From contig NZ_JASJOO010000002.1 in the NCBI RefSeq assembly GCF_030070105.1, forward strand, positions 124,001 through 188,000: a stretch of DNA of 64,000 bases. Reading direction: 5' to 3'. A program made the translations under genes and the position numbers. Positions 8,603 to 18,665 of the stretch are shown piece after piece. Each line of letters starts with the position of its first letter. The first letter of the stretch is position 1. The DNA comes from Bermanella sp. WJH001 (GTDB lineage: Bacteria; Pseudomonadota; Gammaproteobacteria; Pseudomonadales; Oceanobacteraceae). The notes under the pieces are model-generated. The model did not search any database and was not told the origin of the DNA. It saw only the letters and a list, made by a program, of their open reading frames with translations.

Positions 8603-9553
8603 TTGGACGCTCATTTTCGTATGACAATTGATCAGCAACATGATCAAACAAGCTTATTAGCGTGTTTACTGCCGTGTATTCCCTATTTAAGTGTAGAGCA
8701 ATGGCAGCAATTGCTAGTGAGCGGCTGCATTAAATTACAATATGAAGTGGTATTGTCTGACTGCCCTGTGAGCATTGGGCAGGTGATTGATTATATGGTG
8801 CCTGATTATGAAGAAGATGAGGTGGATACCAATTGGTCGCTGCTTTGGCAAAATGAACACATTGCAGCGGTGCATAAACCCGCCAACTTGCCAGTTAGTC
8901 GCACTACTCGTAATGTTTACAATACCTTGATTCAAATTTTACGCCGTGAAAGCCCTTGGCCTGATGCCCACCTCTTGCATCGCTTAGATTTAGAAACCTC
9001 CGGTATTATTTTAATCGCTCATGATAATGAGCAAGCTAAATATTATCAGCCAAAACTCTCCCAGCTTATGTTGTGTAAAAAATATCGAGCCATTGTTCAT
9101 GGTGATCCTACTTGGCAAACCCTTAAACACAGCAGTTATTTAAATACCAAAAAAGACAGTGCCATACGTTGTCAAATACATTCGGTAGAGCAGGGGCAGG
9201 GCAAGTTCAGTGAAACGCACTTTACCGTATTGGCCTGTGCAAATGGTTTTAGTTTGGTTGAGTGTGAATTATTAACCGGTCGTAAACATCAAATTCGCGC
9301 ACACCTTAGTGAATTAGGTCACCCCATTGTTGGTGATAAAATTTATGCAAATAACGGTGAGTTTTACCTAAAGCGTTTAGATGATGGGTTAACACAAGCG
9401 GATCACGATGCCTTATTGGTTGAGCATCATTTACTTCATGCTTATGAAGTTCAGTTAAATAATATGTGGCAAGCAGACGGTGAGCGTTTAGTGATTCAAG
9501 ATGATCATTACTCGGATATTTGGTTGCGCTTTAGCGAACAAGTTGGACTGTAA
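8603..9553 (+). CDS. RluA-family pseudouridine synthase
   Basis: RNA uridine isomerase of 316 residues. The N-terminal ~70 residues look like a divergent S4-type RNA-binding domain; the catalytic domain follows. The catalytic aspartate is D129 in HRLDLETSG, the RluA/RluC/RluD signature, and the later motif GRKHQIRAHL is also family-typical. The start is probably TTG at 8603, with AAGG 7 bases before it; an ATG 18 bases downstream has no ribosome site. Which rRNA or tRNA position is modified cannot be read from sequence. Confidence 0.88.
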   Translation: MDAHFRMTIDQQHDQTSLLACLLPCIPYLSVEQWQQLLVSGCIKLQYEVVLSDCPVSIGQVIDYMVPDYEEDEVDTNWSLLWQNEHIAAVHKPANLPVSRTTRNVYNTLIQILRRESPWPDAHLLHRLDLETSGIILIAHDNEQAKYYQPKLSQLMLCKKYRAIVHGDPTWQTLKHSSYLNTKKDSAIRCQIHSVEQGQGKFSETHFTVLACANGFSLVECELLTGRKHQIRAHLSELGHPIVGDKIYANNGEFYLKRLDDGLTQADHDALLVEHHLLHAYEVQLNNMWQADGERLVIQDDHYSDIWLRFSEQVGL

Positions 9554-9576
9554 GAATGATTAGTGAGTCATGACGG

Positions 9577-10446
9577 TTAACCTAAACGGCTCTGTAAAAA
9601 TTCCACAAGTTGACGAATTTTGGCAGATAAGTGCCGGTTATTTGGGTAAACCGCCCAAATGGTTTCGGCTTTCATTTTATATTGTGTGAGTACCTCTATT
9701 AGCTTGCCCTGTTGAATGTGCTGATCGAGGTAATAACTGGGTAATTGCACCATGCCGATGCCTTTAAGTGCGGCATCCACTAAGCCGTAACCACTGTTAC
9801 ACGTTAAGTTGCCGGTGACTTTTATGGTTTTGTCTTTTTGGTTGTCTTCAAAGCGCCAATAACTGTGTTGTCCCATTAGACAATTATGTTGATTTAATTC
9901 GGTCAAGGAATGGGGCGTGCCATGGTGCTTTAAATATTCTGGTGACGCACACACACGATAATTGCGTTGGCTGATGGGTTTGGCCATTAAGCTTGAGTCT
10001 TTTAATTTGCCCAGCCGAATGGCGAGGTCATACCCTCCCTCAACTAAATCCAATTGCTGATTCGTTAAATTGGATATGACGTCAATCGCTGGGTATTGCA
10101 GCATAAAATCATGAATCAGTGGTTGAATGTACTTCTCACCATACATAACCGGCGCAGTCAGTTTAATACTGCCTTGTGGTGTGTCTTTTAAGTTACCCAA
10201 TGCTCGCTCAGCATCTTTAAGGTCATTTAAGATTTGTCGGCAGTGTTGGTAATAGGTTTCACCTTCTGCGGTGAGGGATACCTTACGCGTGGTGCGATAA
10301 AGTAATTTGGTGTTGAGTCGTTTTTCCAGCTGAGAAACCTGACGGCTCACTTGTGCCACTGATAGGTTTAGTGAGTTGGCGGCATGGGTGAAACTGCCAA
10401 GCTCGGCCACACTTACAAACTCAGATACTCCCTCCCAAATGCTCAT
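9577..10446 (-). CDS. LysR-family transcriptional regulator
   Basis: Regulator of 289 residues: N-terminal winged helix-turn-helix (LGSFTHAANSLNLSVAQVSR, about 16-35) and a C-terminal periplasmic-binding-like effector domain. It most resembles the common subgroup that carries TTRKVSLTAEGETYY. Divergent from frmA with a 155-bp intergenic region, so it probably controls the formaldehyde genes as well as itself; in many gammaproteobacteria a LysR gene sits exactly here. The effector is unknown. Confidence 0.88.
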   Translation of the reverse strand: MSIWEGVSEFVSVAELGSFTHAANSLNLSVAQVSRQVSQLEKRLNTKLLYRTTRKVSLTAEGETYYQHCRQILNDLKDAERALGNLKDTPQGSIKLTAPVMYGEKYIQPLIHDFMLQYPAIDVISNLTNQQLDLVEGGYDLAIRLGKLKDSSLMAKPISQRNYRVCASPEYLKHHGTPHSLTELNQHNCLMGQHSYWRFEDNQKDKTIKVTGNLTCNSGYGLVDAALKGIGMVQLPSYYLDQHIQQGKLIEVLTQYKMKAETIWAVYPNNRHLSAKIRQLVEFLQSRLG

Positions 10447-10589
10447 GATTATTACCTATATGTAAAAGTATTTTAATTAATTAGGTGATTATCATTATAT
10501 AAGAAGTAATTACAATGAAATTGAATGATTAGACAAGCTTAATGCCCTGAGCTGTACTTAAGCTGTTTTGTGTTAGCAGATTGAATTGA

Positions 10590-11732
<1,143 letters not shown>

Positions 11733-11785
11733 AATGAAGTGGCTTGGTGTGTTTTACCAAGCCAGTTTTTTAAAGTGAGAATACA

Positions 11786-12628
11786 ATGAGTTTAGAAATT
11801 CTAAGCAGTGCTAAAGTGTTTGACGGTTGGCATAAACAGTATAGCCACCCATCAAAAAGCACCCATTGCAACATGCGATTTGCAATTTTTTTACCGCCAC
11901 AAACGGCAACCGGTGAAAAGGTCCCTGTGTTGTATTGGCTGTCGGGTTTAACTTGTACCGATGAAAATTTCATGCAAAAAGCGGGCGCTTTTTCTGAAGC
12001 GGCTAAATTGGGCATAGCCATAGTGGCGCCAGATACCAGTCCCCGTGGTGAAGGGGTTGCGGATGATGTTGATGGCAGTTACGACTTTGGTTTAGGGGCG
12101 GGTTTTTATCTAAATGCCACACAAGCGCCGTTTAATCAGCATTATAAAATGTACGATTATGTGGTGAATGAATTACCGGCTTTGATAGAAGCAAACTTTC
12201 CAGTGACACAGCAGCGTGCGATTAGTGGTCATTCCATGGGAGGGCATGGTGCGTTAAGTATTGCACTAAAAAACAGTGAACATTATTCATCGGTGTCGGC
12301 GTTTAGCCCGATTGCCAATCCGATTAATTGCCCTTGGGGGCAAAAAGCGTTGGGCGGGTATTTAGGCGAAAATCAACAAGATTGGTTGGAGTATGACAGC
12401 AGCGAATTAATGAAAAATTTCACAGGCAAGCCCATACCTGCGCTGGTGGATCAAGGGGATGCCGATAACTTTTTACAAGAACAGTTAAAGCCACAGGCCC
12501 TACAAGCCGCGGCTAAGGCAAGTGCTTACCCGTTAACCCTGCGTATGCAAGCGGGTTACGACCATAGCTATTATTTTATCAGCACCTTTATTGCTGAGCA
12601 TATCAGGTTTCACGCCGAGCATTTTTAA
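11786..12628 (+). CDS. fghA: S-formylglutathione hydrolase
   Basis: Alpha/beta-hydrolase (esterase D family) of 280 residues that splits S-formylglutathione into formate and glutathione, the second step of formaldehyde detoxification. The nucleophile is S150 in GHSMGG; the other triad residues appear to be D227 (in QGDADNF) and H260 (GYDHS). The N-terminal half carries the family motif WLSGLTCTDENFMQKAG. Co-transcribed with frmA and followed by a strong terminator. Confidence 0.95.
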   Translation: MSLEILSSAKVFDGWHKQYSHPSKSTHCNMRFAIFLPPQTATGEKVPVLYWLSGLTCTDENFMQKAGAFSEAAKLGIAIVAPDTSPRGEGVADDVDGSYDFGLGAGFYLNATQAPFNQHYKMYDYVVNELPALIEANFPVTQQRAISGHSMGGHGALSIALKNSEHYSSVSAFSPIANPINCPWGQKALGGYLGENQQDWLEYDSSELMKNFTGKPIPALVDQGDADNFLQEQLKPQALQAAAKASAYPLTLRMQAGYDHSYYFISTFIAEHIRFHAEHF

Positions 12629-12646
12629 ATAATAGGTTGGGTATTT

Positions 12647-12681
12647 AAAAGCCATTTATTCACAGAATAAATGGCTTTTTT
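12647..12681 (+). terminator. intrinsic terminator of the frmA-fghA operon
   Basis: Perfect 14-bp stem (12647-12660 with 12666-12679, arms AAAAGCCATTTATT and its complement), a 5-base loop, then T's. The A-run on the left lets it work in both directions and so also end the convergent kinase-like transcript. Confidence 0.88.
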
Positions 12682-12705
12682 ACGACTTTATGGGGGTAGC
12701 AACCG

Positions 12706-13206
12706 TTACTGATCTTGCGTTTTTAGTGTGGGGTTCTCTTTGTATAAATGTTTTGTGCCGCGAAAATGATCAAATAAAGATTGATGTGCTTTTTTCGAGA
12801 AGTTGTCGTCACGTGTATCGTATTGAGCGATCCAGTCTACTAACATCTTTAAGTTGGCATCTTGCGCTTCTTTTGAATCGTATTTGTGAGGCTCCCAAGG
12901 TCTTGATTTTGCATTTTCAATGCAAGACTGGGTAGGTAAGTCCATAAAAAATACTTCATTGCAGGACGTTAAGATAGGTTCGATCAAATCACTATAACAG
13001 CCCTCAATTACCCAGCAAGGATGTTGATCGATGAATGCTTCTATAGTGGTTAATGACTCTGATAAGGGTTTACGGCTCGGTGGTTGTGTATCTTGCCAAG
13101 CAAGAGTGTCTAGATCCAGATGGGAAAGTTGATGAGTCAGGCTTAAATGTTTGGCTAATGTTGATTTGCCCGAACCTGAATTACCAAAAATCACGATGCG
13201 TTTCAT
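12706..13206 (-). CDS. P-loop NTPase (adenylate kinase/topology-modulation-like)
   Basis: Single-domain protein of 166 residues. Walker A is GNSGSGKST (8-16) directly at the N-terminus, followed by the family-typical LDLDTLAW and WVIEGCYSDLI segments. This is the small P-loop kinase-like group often annotated AAA ATPase or DNA topology modulation protein (FlaR-like); substrates are mostly unknown. It stands alone, convergent with fghA and with 90 bp (including a strong hairpin) separating it from the desaturase gene. Confidence 0.75.
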   Translation of the reverse strand: MKRIVIFGNSGSGKSTLAKHLSLTHQLSHLDLDTLAWQDTQPPSRKPLSESLTTIEAFIDQHPCWVIEGCYSDLIEPILTSCNEVFFMDLPTQSCIENAKSRPWEPHKYDSKEAQDANLKMLVDWIAQYDTRDDNFSKKAHQSLFDHFRGTKHLYKENPTLKTQDQ

Positions 13207-13228
13207 GCTTACCCCTTATGGCTATGTG

Positions 13229-13259
13229 CAATAGACATGTAACTAAGACATGTCTATTG
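13229..13259. other. perfect 12-bp hairpin between desaturase and kinase-like genes
   Basis: Arms CAATAGACATGT (13229-13240) and its exact complement (13248-13259) with a 7-base loop. No T-run follows on either strand, so it may be a factor-dependent terminator or mRNA stabiliser for the desaturase transcript, or an operator for the kinase-like gene whose start is 23 bp away. Confidence 0.5.
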
Positions 13260-13296
13260 TAACCAATAGTCACCGCAAGGGTAGGACAGAAATACC

Positions 13297-14430
13297 TTAA
13301 ACTGGATTTAAAGCGTTGGTTTTTTTGTCAGGGAAACTGTAGCGAATGATTCGCTTGACCACACTGAAATACTGCTTCAAAAAACCACCGCTATTGTAAG
13401 GTATGTTGTATTTACTGCATAAGCTTCGAACTTCTTTTGCCATTTCTGGGTAGTGTTTTGCGGGCACATCTGGAAATAAGTGATGCTCCATTTGGCAGCT
13501 TAAATGGCCCGTCATGATATGAAATAAACGGCCACCTTCGAGATTAGAAGAGCCTAAAATTTGACGATAATACCATTGACCTTGAGTTTCGTTTTCACAG
13601 TCAGAGCCTTTGAACGTGTGAATATTTTCGGTGAAATGACCACAAAAGATAATGGTGTTTGTCCAGATGTCCCGTAACAAATTGGCCACGAAGTTACCGG
13701 CTAATACCTGAAGAAATACAGGAAAGCACAACAGAGGATAAAAAATATAATCTTTAAATAACTGGCGTGCGGCTTTATTAAAGAAAGCGGCTTTTAGTTG
13801 TTCACGAGTAATAGGGAGTTTACTGACTTTACGCTGCTTGCCCATAAAGACTCGCTCGCCTGCTAATTCGTGATAAGCGATGCCCCATTGAAAATTTAAA
13901 CATAATGCAATGTAGGTAAAAAACTGAAAAAGGTTTTTAGGTTTCCAGCGAATGTCATCACTTAAGCGTAATAAGCCATAACCAAAGTCGCGGTCTTTCC
14001 CTATGATGTTGGTGTAGGTGTGGTGTTCGTGATTGTGATAGCGTTTCCATGAGGCGCTGTCACCAGCATTATCCCACTCGAAATTACGGCTATTGATGTT
14101 TGGATCATTCATCCAGTCGTATTGACCATGTAAAACATTATGGCCGATTTCCATATTATCTAATATTTTAGCAGTGGCTAACGCCAATACGCCGATCACC
14201 CAATATACTGGGTGAATAAATCCCAGTACGATTAAAACGCGGCCTGCTATATCGCTTAAACGCTGAACACGAATCATGTTACGAATGTATTGAGCGTCTG
14301 CTTTACCTACTTTTGCCATGGTACGTTCGCGGATATCGTTAAGCTCAGTTGCAAATTGATCCAAGGTTTCGATGCTTGGATTATTTGGGTCAATAAATTG
14401 TGAATCAGCCCATTGTGTTTGTGCATTCAT
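13297..14430 (-). CDS. membrane fatty acid (acyl-CoA type) desaturase
   Basis: Integral-membrane di-iron desaturase of 377 residues. The three histidine boxes are H97-x3-H101 (GHNVLHG), H132-N-H-E-H136-H137, and Q313-x2-H316-H317 (QMEHHLFP). The QxxHH third box places it with DesA3/linoleoyl-CoA-type enzymes rather than membrane-lipid DesA. Hydrophobic stretches lie near 60-90 and 230-265. Transcribed 12 bp after the gene for its presumed electron donor; AAAAGGAG precedes the start. Probable role: introducing double bonds into acyl-CoA for membrane fluidity. Regiospecificity cannot be read. Confidence 0.88.
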   Translation of the reverse strand: MNAQTQWADSQFIDPNNPSIETLDQFATELNDIRERTMAKVGKADAQYIRNMIRVQRLSDIAGRVLIVLGFIHPVYWVIGVLALATAKILDNMEIGHNVLHGQYDWMNDPNINSRNFEWDNAGDSASWKRYHNHEHHTYTNIIGKDRDFGYGLLRLSDDIRWKPKNLFQFFTYIALCLNFQWGIAYHELAGERVFMGKQRKVSKLPITREQLKAAFFNKAARQLFKDYIFYPLLCFPVFLQVLAGNFVANLLRDIWTNTIIFCGHFTENIHTFKGSDCENETQGQWYYRQILGSSNLEGGRLFHIMTGHLSCQMEHHLFPDVPAKHYPEMAKEVRSLCSKYNIPYNSGGFLKQYFSVVKRIIRYSFPDKKTNALNPV

Positions 14431-14442
14431 ATTTATCTCCTT

Positions 14443-15561
14443 TTATAAGTCCAAAACCACATCGTTTACGGGCACGCTAATGCATAGCTGAATCTCTTGA
14501 GCACCCGTGTCACTATAAGTTTTGGTTTTACTGTTATAGACAACACCGCTTTTCTTTTGGCAGATGCATTGGTGACATACACCAATACGACAACCACTAA
14601 CGGGTTTTAAATCATGGTTTTCTGCTAGTTCCAATAATGTTTGATTATTAGATGTGCTCACAACTTGTTTATTGCTGCGCCCAAAAAGAACTTGCGCATT
14701 GTCGTTCTGCAAGTCAGTGGAAAGTGGCTCAGGTCCAAAAAATTCGTAGTGGATATGCGCATTGTTGACATTTAGGTCACTTAATATTTTGCGGCCCAGT
14801 GTAATCATTGGGGTGGGGCCACAAATATAAAAATGAGTGTCTGAGTTGAGTTGTTCAATTAGGCTAATGTGCGAGCCGTTAATGTTACCTAGTTGTTCAC
14901 TGTCTATTAGCTGTAAATGAAAATTTGAATTTTGATTAGCAAAGCTTTCAAATTCTTTTTTAAACAAAAAATGCTCACTGCTTCGAGCGTAATAAAGCAG
15001 CGTGATATCTTGCTGGGTGTCATTGCTGTTTGGTTTTAAATTCATTTGCTGCAACATGGAGCGAAAAGGGGTGATGCCGCTGCCACCGGCAATCATGCAT
15101 ACAGATTGGTGCTCTGGGTTAAGCGTGAACTCACCCATGGCCTTTGATATGTTTACTAAACTGCCTGCCTTTAATGCTTTAGGAAGCCAAGGTGTAATTT
15201 TACCGTGGCTTTGAATGCGAATACTTAATTCAATTAAGCCTGTTTTTTTAAAATATTCAGGACTGGATGAAATGCTGAAATAACGACTCAGCCAAGCGCC
15301 ATCTTTTTCAACGGTAAGTTCAATATATTGTCCCGCTTGAAATGCTTGAAATCTTTTATTGGCCTTAATAACTAAGCTGAACATGTCTTGGCTTTCATGG
15401 CGAACTTCAACCACACGGCTGCGCAGTAGGTCGCTACGCCACTGTGGTAGAGCCATTTGAATAACGGGTTCAAAATACGCGCGGATGCTTTGATGGTTGG
15501 TTAAGCTGCCAATAAACCAATGCCAAGCCTTACTTGCTTTAGTTGATGCGATAGTTTGCAT
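14443..15561 (-). CDS. flavodoxin/ferredoxin-type reductase with C-terminal [2Fe-2S] domain
   Basis: Electron-transfer protein of 372 residues: FAD-binding barrel (~45-150, with RYFSISSSP), NAD(P)-binding domain (~150-280, with GGSGITPFRSML), and a plant-type [2Fe-2S] ferredoxin domain at the C-terminus (C-x4-C-x2-C in GCRIGVCHQC plus a later cysteine near 362). It lies first in a two-gene operon with the desaturase and should pass electrons from NAD(P)H to it, like the reductases paired with DesB in Pseudomonas and DesA3 in mycobacteria. The 272 bp upstream hold no gene and no TetR (DesT-like) regulator. Confidence 0.87.
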   Translation of the reverse strand: MQTIASTKASKAWHWFIGSLTNHQSIRAYFEPVIQMALPQWRSDLLRSRVVEVRHESQDMFSLVIKANKRFQAFQAGQYIELTVEKDGAWLSRYFSISSSPEYFKKTGLIELSIRIQSHGKITPWLPKALKAGSLVNISKAMGEFTLNPEHQSVCMIAGGSGITPFRSMLQQMNLKPNSNDTQQDITLLYYARSSEHFLFKKEFESFANQNSNFHLQLIDSEQLGNINGSHISLIEQLNSDTHFYICGPTPMITLGRKILSDLNVNNAHIHYEFFGPEPLSTDLQNDNAQVLFGRSNKQVVSTSNNQTLLELAENHDLKPVSGCRIGVCHQCICQKKSGVVYNSKTKTYSDTGAQEIQLCISVPVNDVVLDL

Positions 15562-15800
15562 GCATAGCTCCTATAATTTCAGTGAACAAGTGTATGCCGA
15601 AAATAAGGGGCAGTAAATTAAATTATTATTAAATCTAGTAAAAATGGGACATTTTTGGTTGTATTTGGAGAACAGTTGTTTCTTTAAAGTGATTTATACC
15701 GTTATCTATTGTGGTGGTTAAATGGATGAGTTTGCTATCAAATGGTGGGGGCTGGGCATACAGGAGGGTTGATAGGTTGGGATTAAGGTGCATGTGAGCA

Positions 15801-15826
15801 GGGTAGGCAAGGTGTTTTGCCTACCC
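15801..15826 (-). terminator. hairpin downstream of the di-iron protein gene
   Basis: Ten-bp perfect stem (GGGTAGGCAA at 15801-15810 with 15817-15826), 6-base loop, 8 bp downstream of the minus-strand stop codon. No T-run follows, so termination is likely but not certain. The rest of 15562-15800 shows no gene. Confidence 0.5.
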
Positions 15827-15833
15827 ATAGCTT

Positions 15834-16565
15834 TTAATCAGTGGCAATACCCACGTGGAGTTTCTCAAACCAGTCTAAGAATTTTTGCACATCGTCGCCT
15901 TTAAATAGACGACCATGTTGGGGAGCCATGATTTCAATGTCTAATTCTCTTACCCGCTTTAACCAGTGGTGTTTGGCCGTATCGGATGGCATCCAGCGTT
16001 CATGAAAGTAGCGCATTTTGTCAACGTGGCTATCAAAATCTTCAACAAATAGCGGGCAATTTGGTGGCTCAAGTGCAGCACCAATGTCGCCACTAAATAG
16101 GATTTTAGATTTTGGATCATACACATGAAAATTGCCGGAGCTATGCAGGTAATGAGCAGGAATAAATTCTAACTCAATGTTGTTCAATGTGACTTTGCCG
16201 CCTTCATCATCAATTGAGCTGTAACCAATTTTATCCATACCAAAGTGACGTATAAAGCCTTCCCATAGCCATGATGCATGAAGTTTTGCATTGGGTAATA
16301 CCTGATCCCACATGCCCAGCGATGAAATAATATCTGGGTCTTGGTGGCTGGCAAATAGATCGGTGATGTGTTCAATGTCGACGTATTTTAATACGGATGC
16401 CAGCATGGTTGAGAAGACTTCGATGCCGCCTGGGTCCAATAAGATACTGCGGTCACCATCGACGATCATAAACTGATTGGTATCAATGATCTTTTCTGGT
16501 TTTTCAGGGTCACGACCAAAAACGTACCATTGGTGGCCTTCGTCGTAAATCTTAAGTGCATCCAT
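15834..16565 (-). CDS. MBL-fold oxygen-binding di-iron domain (ODP) protein
   Basis: Metallo-beta-lactamase-fold protein of 243 residues of the FprA/flavorubredoxin di-iron group but lacking flavodoxin and rubredoxin domains. Predicted iron ligands are all present: H74-x-D76-x-D78, H138 (PAHYLHSSGNF), D160 (SGDIGA) and H217 (PQHGRLF). Stand-alone ODP domains of this type bind O2 at a di-iron site and can act as oxygen sensors for chemotaxis; lacking FMN, it is unlikely to be a full oxygen or NO reductase. The gene starts 8 bp after an MCP-like helical protein gene in what looks like a hemN operon. Confidence 0.8.
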   Translation of the reverse strand: MDALKIYDEGHQWYVFGRDPEKPEKIIDTNQFMIVDGDRSILLDPGGIEVFSTMLASVLKYVDIEHITDLFASHQDPDIISSLGMWDQVLPNAKLHASWLWEGFIRHFGMDKIGYSSIDDEGGKVTLNNIELEFIPAHYLHSSGNFHVYDPKSKILFSGDIGAALEPPNCPLFVEDFDSHVDKMRYFHERWMPSDTAKHHWLKRVRELDIEIMAPQHGRLFKGDDVQKFLDWFEKLHVGIATD

Positions 16566-16573
16566 GCTTAACC

Positions 16574-17194
16574 TTAATGTTGAGTGAATTTAAATTGTGA
16601 TAGTTGATTTTGACTAAATGTAATGTGGTGTTTGATGTCGTTACTTAGGCCATCAATGGTGTTTGCCATATGTTCCAGTAACGGCTGGTAGTCACCTGTT
16701 TGGGTCGCTTCTAATCGAAATGTTACGGCCACTACACTGCTGGATTGCATATATTGGCGTATGTCGATGAGTTGCTCGTTAAGTTGTGACAGTTGTGATT
16801 GCATGCTGCTGTTTAACGCTTCAAGGCTGTCTTCGCCGCAGTTAAGTGCGTGATTTAACTGGGAGGTTTTGTTTTGATTGATGCGCTTTTTTGTGCGGTT
16901 TACGTGGGATAAAAATGAATTGGTGCGCCACTGGCGTACTGAGTTTTGCGAAATACTAATGGCGCATTGATTAATTGTGCCTGAAAGTTTGATGGTTTTG
17001 CCGGCAAGTTCATCAAAGTAATCGCTGATGACTTTTAACCCAGCGGCCTGTGCACCAGCGCGCAGCACCATAGCGCGAGAGTTTTTAGCAGCCAGCGCCA
17101 TGCGTTTTGCAATGATGCTGGCCCGATAAAGATGTCCAGAAATGGTCGCCGCCGCTGCGGTTTGTGAGGCTATGTTGGACGTGTCTTTGGTCAT
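16574..17194 (-). CDS. MCP-like helical protein, putative signalling partner of the di-iron protein
   Basis: Entirely alpha-helical, soluble protein of 206 residues with no signal peptide or membrane helix. The stretch from about 28 to 75 (IAKRMALAAKNSRAMV ... LKVISDYFDELAGKTI) follows the pattern of the cytoplasmic tip of chemoreceptors (IA..T..LALNA.IEAARAG..G.GF.VVA.EV..LA..T), but in degenerate form. The second half is coiled-coil-like. Between hemN (24 bp upstream) and the ODP gene (8 bp downstream), so probably co-transcribed. Inference: a small receptor-like partner relaying the O2 state of the ODP protein. No sensor domain of its own is visible. Confidence 0.6.
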   Translation of the reverse strand: MTKDTSNIASQTAAAATISGHLYRASIIAKRMALAAKNSRAMVLRAGAQAAGLKVISDYFDELAGKTIKLSGTINQCAISISQNSVRQWRTNSFLSHVNRTKKRINQNKTSQLNHALNCGEDSLEALNSSMQSQLSQLNEQLIDIRQYMQSSSVVAVTFRLEATQTGDYQPLLEHMANTIDGLSNDIKHHITFSQNQLSQFKFTQH

Positions 17195-17218
17195 GTGTGA
17201 CCTATTGTCATATTTGGT

Positions 17219-18610
17219 TTATATCACTTTACTATAGCGTATACCTTGATCTGGGCGAGTCAGATATTCATCAAATACCATACAAATGCTTCGGATCAAT
17301 AAAATGCCCTTATCGTGCACTTGTATGCCCTGTGATGAGACGCTTAATAGGCCGTCTTGTTCGAAGTTCTCAAGGTTAGCCAGCTCTTTTGCAAAGTGGG
17401 TTTGTGGATCAATATGGAAGCGTTTTTCAATATCGCAAAACGATAAATTAAAGTGACAAATGAGCTGTTTGATGACGGCTTGTCGTAACTCGTCTTCATC
17501 GGTCAGGGTAAGCCCTTTATTGATGGGCAGAACGCCTTGCTCTAATTGGGACTGATAAACCTCGATGTCAGCACTGTTTTGCATGTAACTATGGCCAATT
17601 TGGCTAATGGACGAGACACCTAATGCCACTAAATCGCAGTCTGGGTGAGTGGTGTAGCCTTGGAAGTTACGATGCAGTTTGCCAGCTTGTTGAGCTTGGG
17701 CAAGGCTGTCATTGGGTTTCGCAAAGTGATCCATACCAATATAGATATAACCGGCTTGTGTGAGCATTTGAATGCTGTCTTGTAACATGCCAAGTTTGGT
17801 TTCAGGGTTTGGTAGATCTTCGGTTTGAATGCGACGCTGAGGCATGAAGCGCTCAGGCAAGTGGGCATAATTGAACACCGAGATACGATCAGGGCTTAAG
17901 TCGATAATGTGCTGCAATGTTTTCTGAAAGCCACTGCGGCTTTGTAATGGCAGGCCGTAAATAAGATCAATATTGATGGATTTAAAATCAAGTGCCCGCG
18001 CTTGATCTAGGGTGGCTTTGGTCATCTCTAGAGGCTGCACGCGGTTAACCGCTTTTTGCACGGCCGGGTCAACATCTTGAACCCCAAGACTGACACGATT
18101 AAAGCCAATGCTTTTAAGGTGAGCGAGGGTGTCGTTTTCCAGTTCGCGAGGGTCGATCTCGATTGAAAAATCACGATTTTGAGCTGCTGATAAGTTGAAA
18201 TGTTCGGCCAGTTTGTTCATTAACCGGCTCATTTGTTCATTGTTTAAGAACGTTGGAGTGCCGCCGCCAAAGTGCAGTTGATCAACGGTACGCTTGTCAT
18301 CATAACCTTGGGCGCGTAATTCGATTTCTTTAAATAGGGCCTTAAGGTAAGGCTCTGCTTTTTCACGACGTTTTGTAATGACCTTATTGCACGCGCAGTA
18401 ATAACAGACATGGGCACAAAAAGGGATGTGCACATACAAAGAAAGGCCTTCATCTTGTTTATGGCTGCTAAGGCGAGCTTGCAGGTATTGCTCGGAATCA
18501 AAGCCTGGTAAAAATTGTACGGCGGTAGGGTAAGAGGTGTAGCGTGGGCCAGATTTGTCGTGGCGCTTAATTAGGTCAATGTCCCACTGGATATTCGTTT
18601 GAAGATTCAT
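17219..18610 (-). CDS. hemN: oxygen-independent coproporphyrinogen III oxidase
   Basis: Radical-SAM enzyme of 463 residues that oxidatively decarboxylates coproporphyrinogen III to protoporphyrinogen IX without O2. The [4Fe-4S]/SAM motif is C65-x3-C69-x2-C72, with the additional C74 typical of HemN. RYTSYPTA near the N-terminus and RNFQGYTT mark true HemN rather than HemW. An FNR-like site lies 56 bp upstream. First gene of an apparent operon with the MCP-like and ODP genes, linking low-oxygen haem synthesis to oxygen sensing. Confidence 0.94.
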   Translation of the reverse strand: MNLQTNIQWDIDLIKRHDKSGPRYTSYPTAVQFLPGFDSEQYLQARLSSHKQDEGLSLYVHIPFCAHVCYYCACNKVITKRREKAEPYLKALFKEIELRAQGYDDKRTVDQLHFGGGTPTFLNNEQMSRLMNKLAEHFNLSAAQNRDFSIEIDPRELENDTLAHLKSIGFNRVSLGVQDVDPAVQKAVNRVQPLEMTKATLDQARALDFKSINIDLIYGLPLQSRSGFQKTLQHIIDLSPDRISVFNYAHLPERFMPQRRIQTEDLPNPETKLGMLQDSIQMLTQAGYIYIGMDHFAKPNDSLAQAQQAGKLHRNFQGYTTHPDCDLVALGVSSISQIGHSYMQNSADIEVYQSQLEQGVLPINKGLTLTDEDELRQAVIKQLICHFNLSFCDIEKRFHIDPQTHFAKELANLENFEQDGLLSVSSQGIQVHDKGILLIRSICMVFDEYLTRPDQGIRYSKVI

Positions 18611-18665
18611 GATACGCCCACATTTTAAAGATGGGCTATGTTAACAAGGCTTATGTGATGGGATA

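Noticed and set aside
15834-16565. Glyoxalase II or ordinary metallo-beta-lactamase
   Set aside because: The HxHxDH zinc motif is replaced by HxDxD with FprA-type ligands downstream.
17219-18610. HemW rather than HemN
   Set aside because: Length, the CxxxCxxCxC cluster and the RNFQGYTT segment fit HemN.
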